From a virus: a DNA stretch of 24,946 nt. Made by a program: the position numbers and the translations under genes. The notes beneath the pieces are model-generated. The model had not been told where the DNA came from and made no database searches. It was given only the letters and a program-made list of their open reading frames with translations. Of the stretch, positions 23,773-24,946 are shown piece by piece; within the stretch, counting starts at the first letter, position 1; each line of letters starts with the position of its first letter. The stretch is taken from positions 13,087-38,032 of IMG/VR virus record IMGVR_UViG_3300030202_003194; one strand, given 5' to 3'.

Positions 23773-24288
23773 ATGTCAGAGGAGAGTATAGATGAAATTA
23801 TTGAAGAAAATCAGAGAAATCTTGAAGAAGAAGACGAAAACACCCTCCTCTGGGCAACTCTCGGAGTTGGATTTGCAATTGATGTATTCGTTTCTCGAAT
23901 TGAGCAGCAGATTAATGTCTTTAGACAAGCAGGACTATCAGACCAATCAATTATCAGATCCCTTGGAACAGACATCAGTACAAACGGACGAATATTCGGG
24001 GAATTTGGGCATTCAATTAGACGAGGAATCATATCAGGAGTTATGCAAGGCTCTCGACTTGGACAAGATAGAGTTTATGGGAATCAGTTAATGCAATGGG
24101 TTTCTGTTGGAACTCCTAAAATTTGTTCTGACTGCGAATCAAGAGTTGGGCAAATAAATACTTATCAAGAATGGATTGCTTTAGGACTACCTTCTACTGG
24201 TTGGAGTCTTTGTCGTGAGTTTTGTTATTGTCAGGTTCTTCCTGAGGATGTTGAGATTGATTCAAGAGTTCAGATTCAGCAAAAATAA
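23773..24288 (+). CDS. Small MuF-like head morphogenesis protein
   Basis: A 171-residue acidic protein. The C-terminal part carries 'WVSVGTPKICSDCESRVGQI' and NTYQEWIALGLPSTGWSLCR, then FCYCQVLPED, matching the MuF tail pattern 'W.s..d..tC..C....G......W...G.P..G...C...C.C.l.p'. Cys118, Cys121, Cys147, Cys151 and Cys153 could bind zinc. It is about half the size of common MuF proteins, lacking most of the N-terminal helical domain. MuF proteins bind the portal and aid head assembly. Only two bases separate it from the previous stop, and no ribosome site is clear. Its last 32 codons lie over the 3' end of the terS candidate on the other strand. Confidence 0.78.
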   Translation: MSEESIDEIIEENQRNLEEEDENTLLWATLGVGFAIDVFVSRIEQQINVFRQAGLSDQSIIRSLGTDISTNGRIFGEFGHSIRRGIISGVMQGSRLGQDRVYGNQLMQWVSVGTPKICSDCESRVGQINTYQEWIALGLPSTGWSLCREFCYCQVLPEDVEIDSRVQIQQK

Positions 24289-24886
24289 TCTTTTTTTCCC
24301 ATTCACTTCTCTCTGCAAATGTTGGTCTTTTATTTTTTAATGGTTCTACACCTACTTTCTTAGCTCTTACTCTCCATCTATACCAATCTTTTTGCTTTTC
24401 ATTTCTTTTTATCTTTTTAAAACTACCCTTTATGTCTTTTAAGGTTTTAACATTTTCTTTCTTTATAATATCTACATCGTTTTCTTTATATTCTGCCTCT
24501 GTAAACTCAAAAACATCGCTTTTATCGTCTTTTATTTCTTTACCCTTAAGATACTGTTCAAATGGTGCTAAAACCCTTACATTTATATTTTTATCTGCTA
24601 ATTTTCCCCTCATCTTTAGAAACATATCTTGCGATTTAGGATCACCTTCAAGTGCTTGTTCTATAACCTTCATTACAACAGGATGATGATACTGACTGTA
24701 GTATGTATCTGCTACTTTATCTACTGCTTCCCAAAAGTCCGGGTCTTTCCTCCAATTATTAATTGTTGAAATACTTACACCAATTATTTCTGACACTTTT
24801 GAAGAACTAATATTTGGATTTGTCCCAAAAAGCTCTACTGCTCTTGCTTTTATTAGTTGTTTTTTATCTACAATAGCCTTATCCAT
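24194..24886 (-). CDS. terS: Terminase small subunit candidate
   Basis: A 230-residue protein with an N-terminal helix-turn-helix at about residues 26-50 (SSSKVSEIIGVSISTINNWR, then KDPDFWEAVDK), the phBC6A51/TerS-type HTH. A helical middle part follows (MKVIEQALEGDPKSQDMFLK), with 'DP.a...ml...g' typical of small-terminase oligomerisation regions. The C-terminal half is Lys/Arg-rich (residues 140-175) and ends in an acidic, probably disordered tail. It should recognise the packaging site and regulate TerL. It is on the opposite strand to terL and 2.4 kb away from its 3' end. No ribosome site lies upstream, suggesting leaderless translation or a missed signal. A generic HTH regulator is the alternative. 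Confidence 0.72.
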   Translation of the reverse strand: MDKAIVDKKQLIKARAVELFGTNPNISSSKVSEIIGVSISTINNWRKDPDFWEAVDKVADTYYSQYHHPVVMKVIEQALEGDPKSQDMFLKMRGKLADKNINVRVLAPFEQYLKGKEIKDDKSDVFEFTEAEYKENDVDIIKKENVKTLKDIKGSFKKIKRNEKQKDWYRWRVRAKKVGVEPLKNKRPTFAERSEWEKKIIFAESELLNQSQHPQEEPDNNKTHDKDSNQ

Positions 24887-24892
24887 AGCATT

Positions 24893-24920
24893 AATTTAAA
24901 CATTTCAAACTTAATTTCAA
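24893..24920 (-). promoter_or_regulatory. Candidate promoter for terS, possibly leaderless
   Basis: TTGAAA (24920-24915), a 16-base spacer and TAAATT (24898-24893) form a -35/-10 pair on the minus strand. A start about seven bases after the -10 would fall on the terS ATG at 24886, agreeing with the absence of a Shine-Dalgarno sequence. Confidence 0.38.
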
Positions 24921-24924
24921 ACTT
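24902..24924. repeat. Two-copy 12-base tandem repeat before terS
   Basis: ATTTCAAACTT occurs at 24902-24912 and again at 24914-24924 with one base between, i.e. a period of 12. Each copy contains a TTGAAA on the minus strand. Spacing of about one helical turn suggests a protein-binding site. Confidence 0.6.
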
Positions 24925-24946
24925 TTTGTGTATTGGGATTTCTTAA

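Noticed and set aside
23792-24091. 99-codon plus-strand ORF (MKLLKKIREILKKK...) inside the MuF-like gene
   Set aside because: It is another frame of the MuF-like gene, whose Cys pattern is clearly the real product; no ribosome site and no family pattern.

Overview
The window is part of the late (structural and packaging) half of an AT-rich tailed-phage genome. It is densely packed: no gap exceeds about 90 bases, there are no RNA genes, and no integrase or transposase is visible. A tape-measure protein, a tube protein, a tail-chaperone pair and a large tail-tip protein, with no contractile-sheath gene, point to a long non-contractile tail (siphovirus type). The low G+C (about 30 % by eye), short intergenic spacers and the fibre and connector styles resemble uncultured marine phages. 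Strong AAGGAG/GGAGG ribosome sites make a Bacteroidetes host less likely than an AT-rich proteobacterium, but the host is an inference.

Layout. From about 20.38 kb leftwards everything is on the minus strand: scaffold and major capsid protein; a perfect hairpin terminator; a lysis-like block (GH24 lysozyme, small holin candidate, metallophosphoesterase, one-TM protein with an MscS-like domain, further tiny proteins); a fibre block (765-, 699- and 262-residue beta-rich proteins separated by tiny ORFs); a 494-residue virion protein; a run of three very basic small proteins; head-tail connector, tail terminator and tube protein; the tail chaperone pair; tape measure; and a tail hub of over 1000 residues that runs off the left edge.

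From about 20.45 kb rightwards the plus strand carries terL, portal, a small ORF, a Mu gpG-like protein and a small MuF-like protein. This island meets a small-terminase candidate on the minus strand, and the two genes overlap tail to tail by 95 bases. The packaging/portal module is therefore transcribed away from the scaffold/capsid module, out of a divergent promoter region of under 100 bases. That is unlike the usual co-directional terminase-portal-capsid order.

Most notable signals: (1) a textbook-shaped -1 frameshift arrangement between the two tail-chaperone ORFs, with a G5 slip site, 5-nt spacer and perfect 8-bp stem; (2) the cassette of 29-, 85- and 42-residue basic proteins, where the 85-mer has a conserved-looking C-terminal signature; (3) a miniature MscS-like protein and a phosphoesterase inside the lysis block; (4) the strand-switched packaging island with an antisense gene overlap; (5) a 12-base tandem repeat carrying -35-like elements directly before the terS candidate, which may be leaderless.
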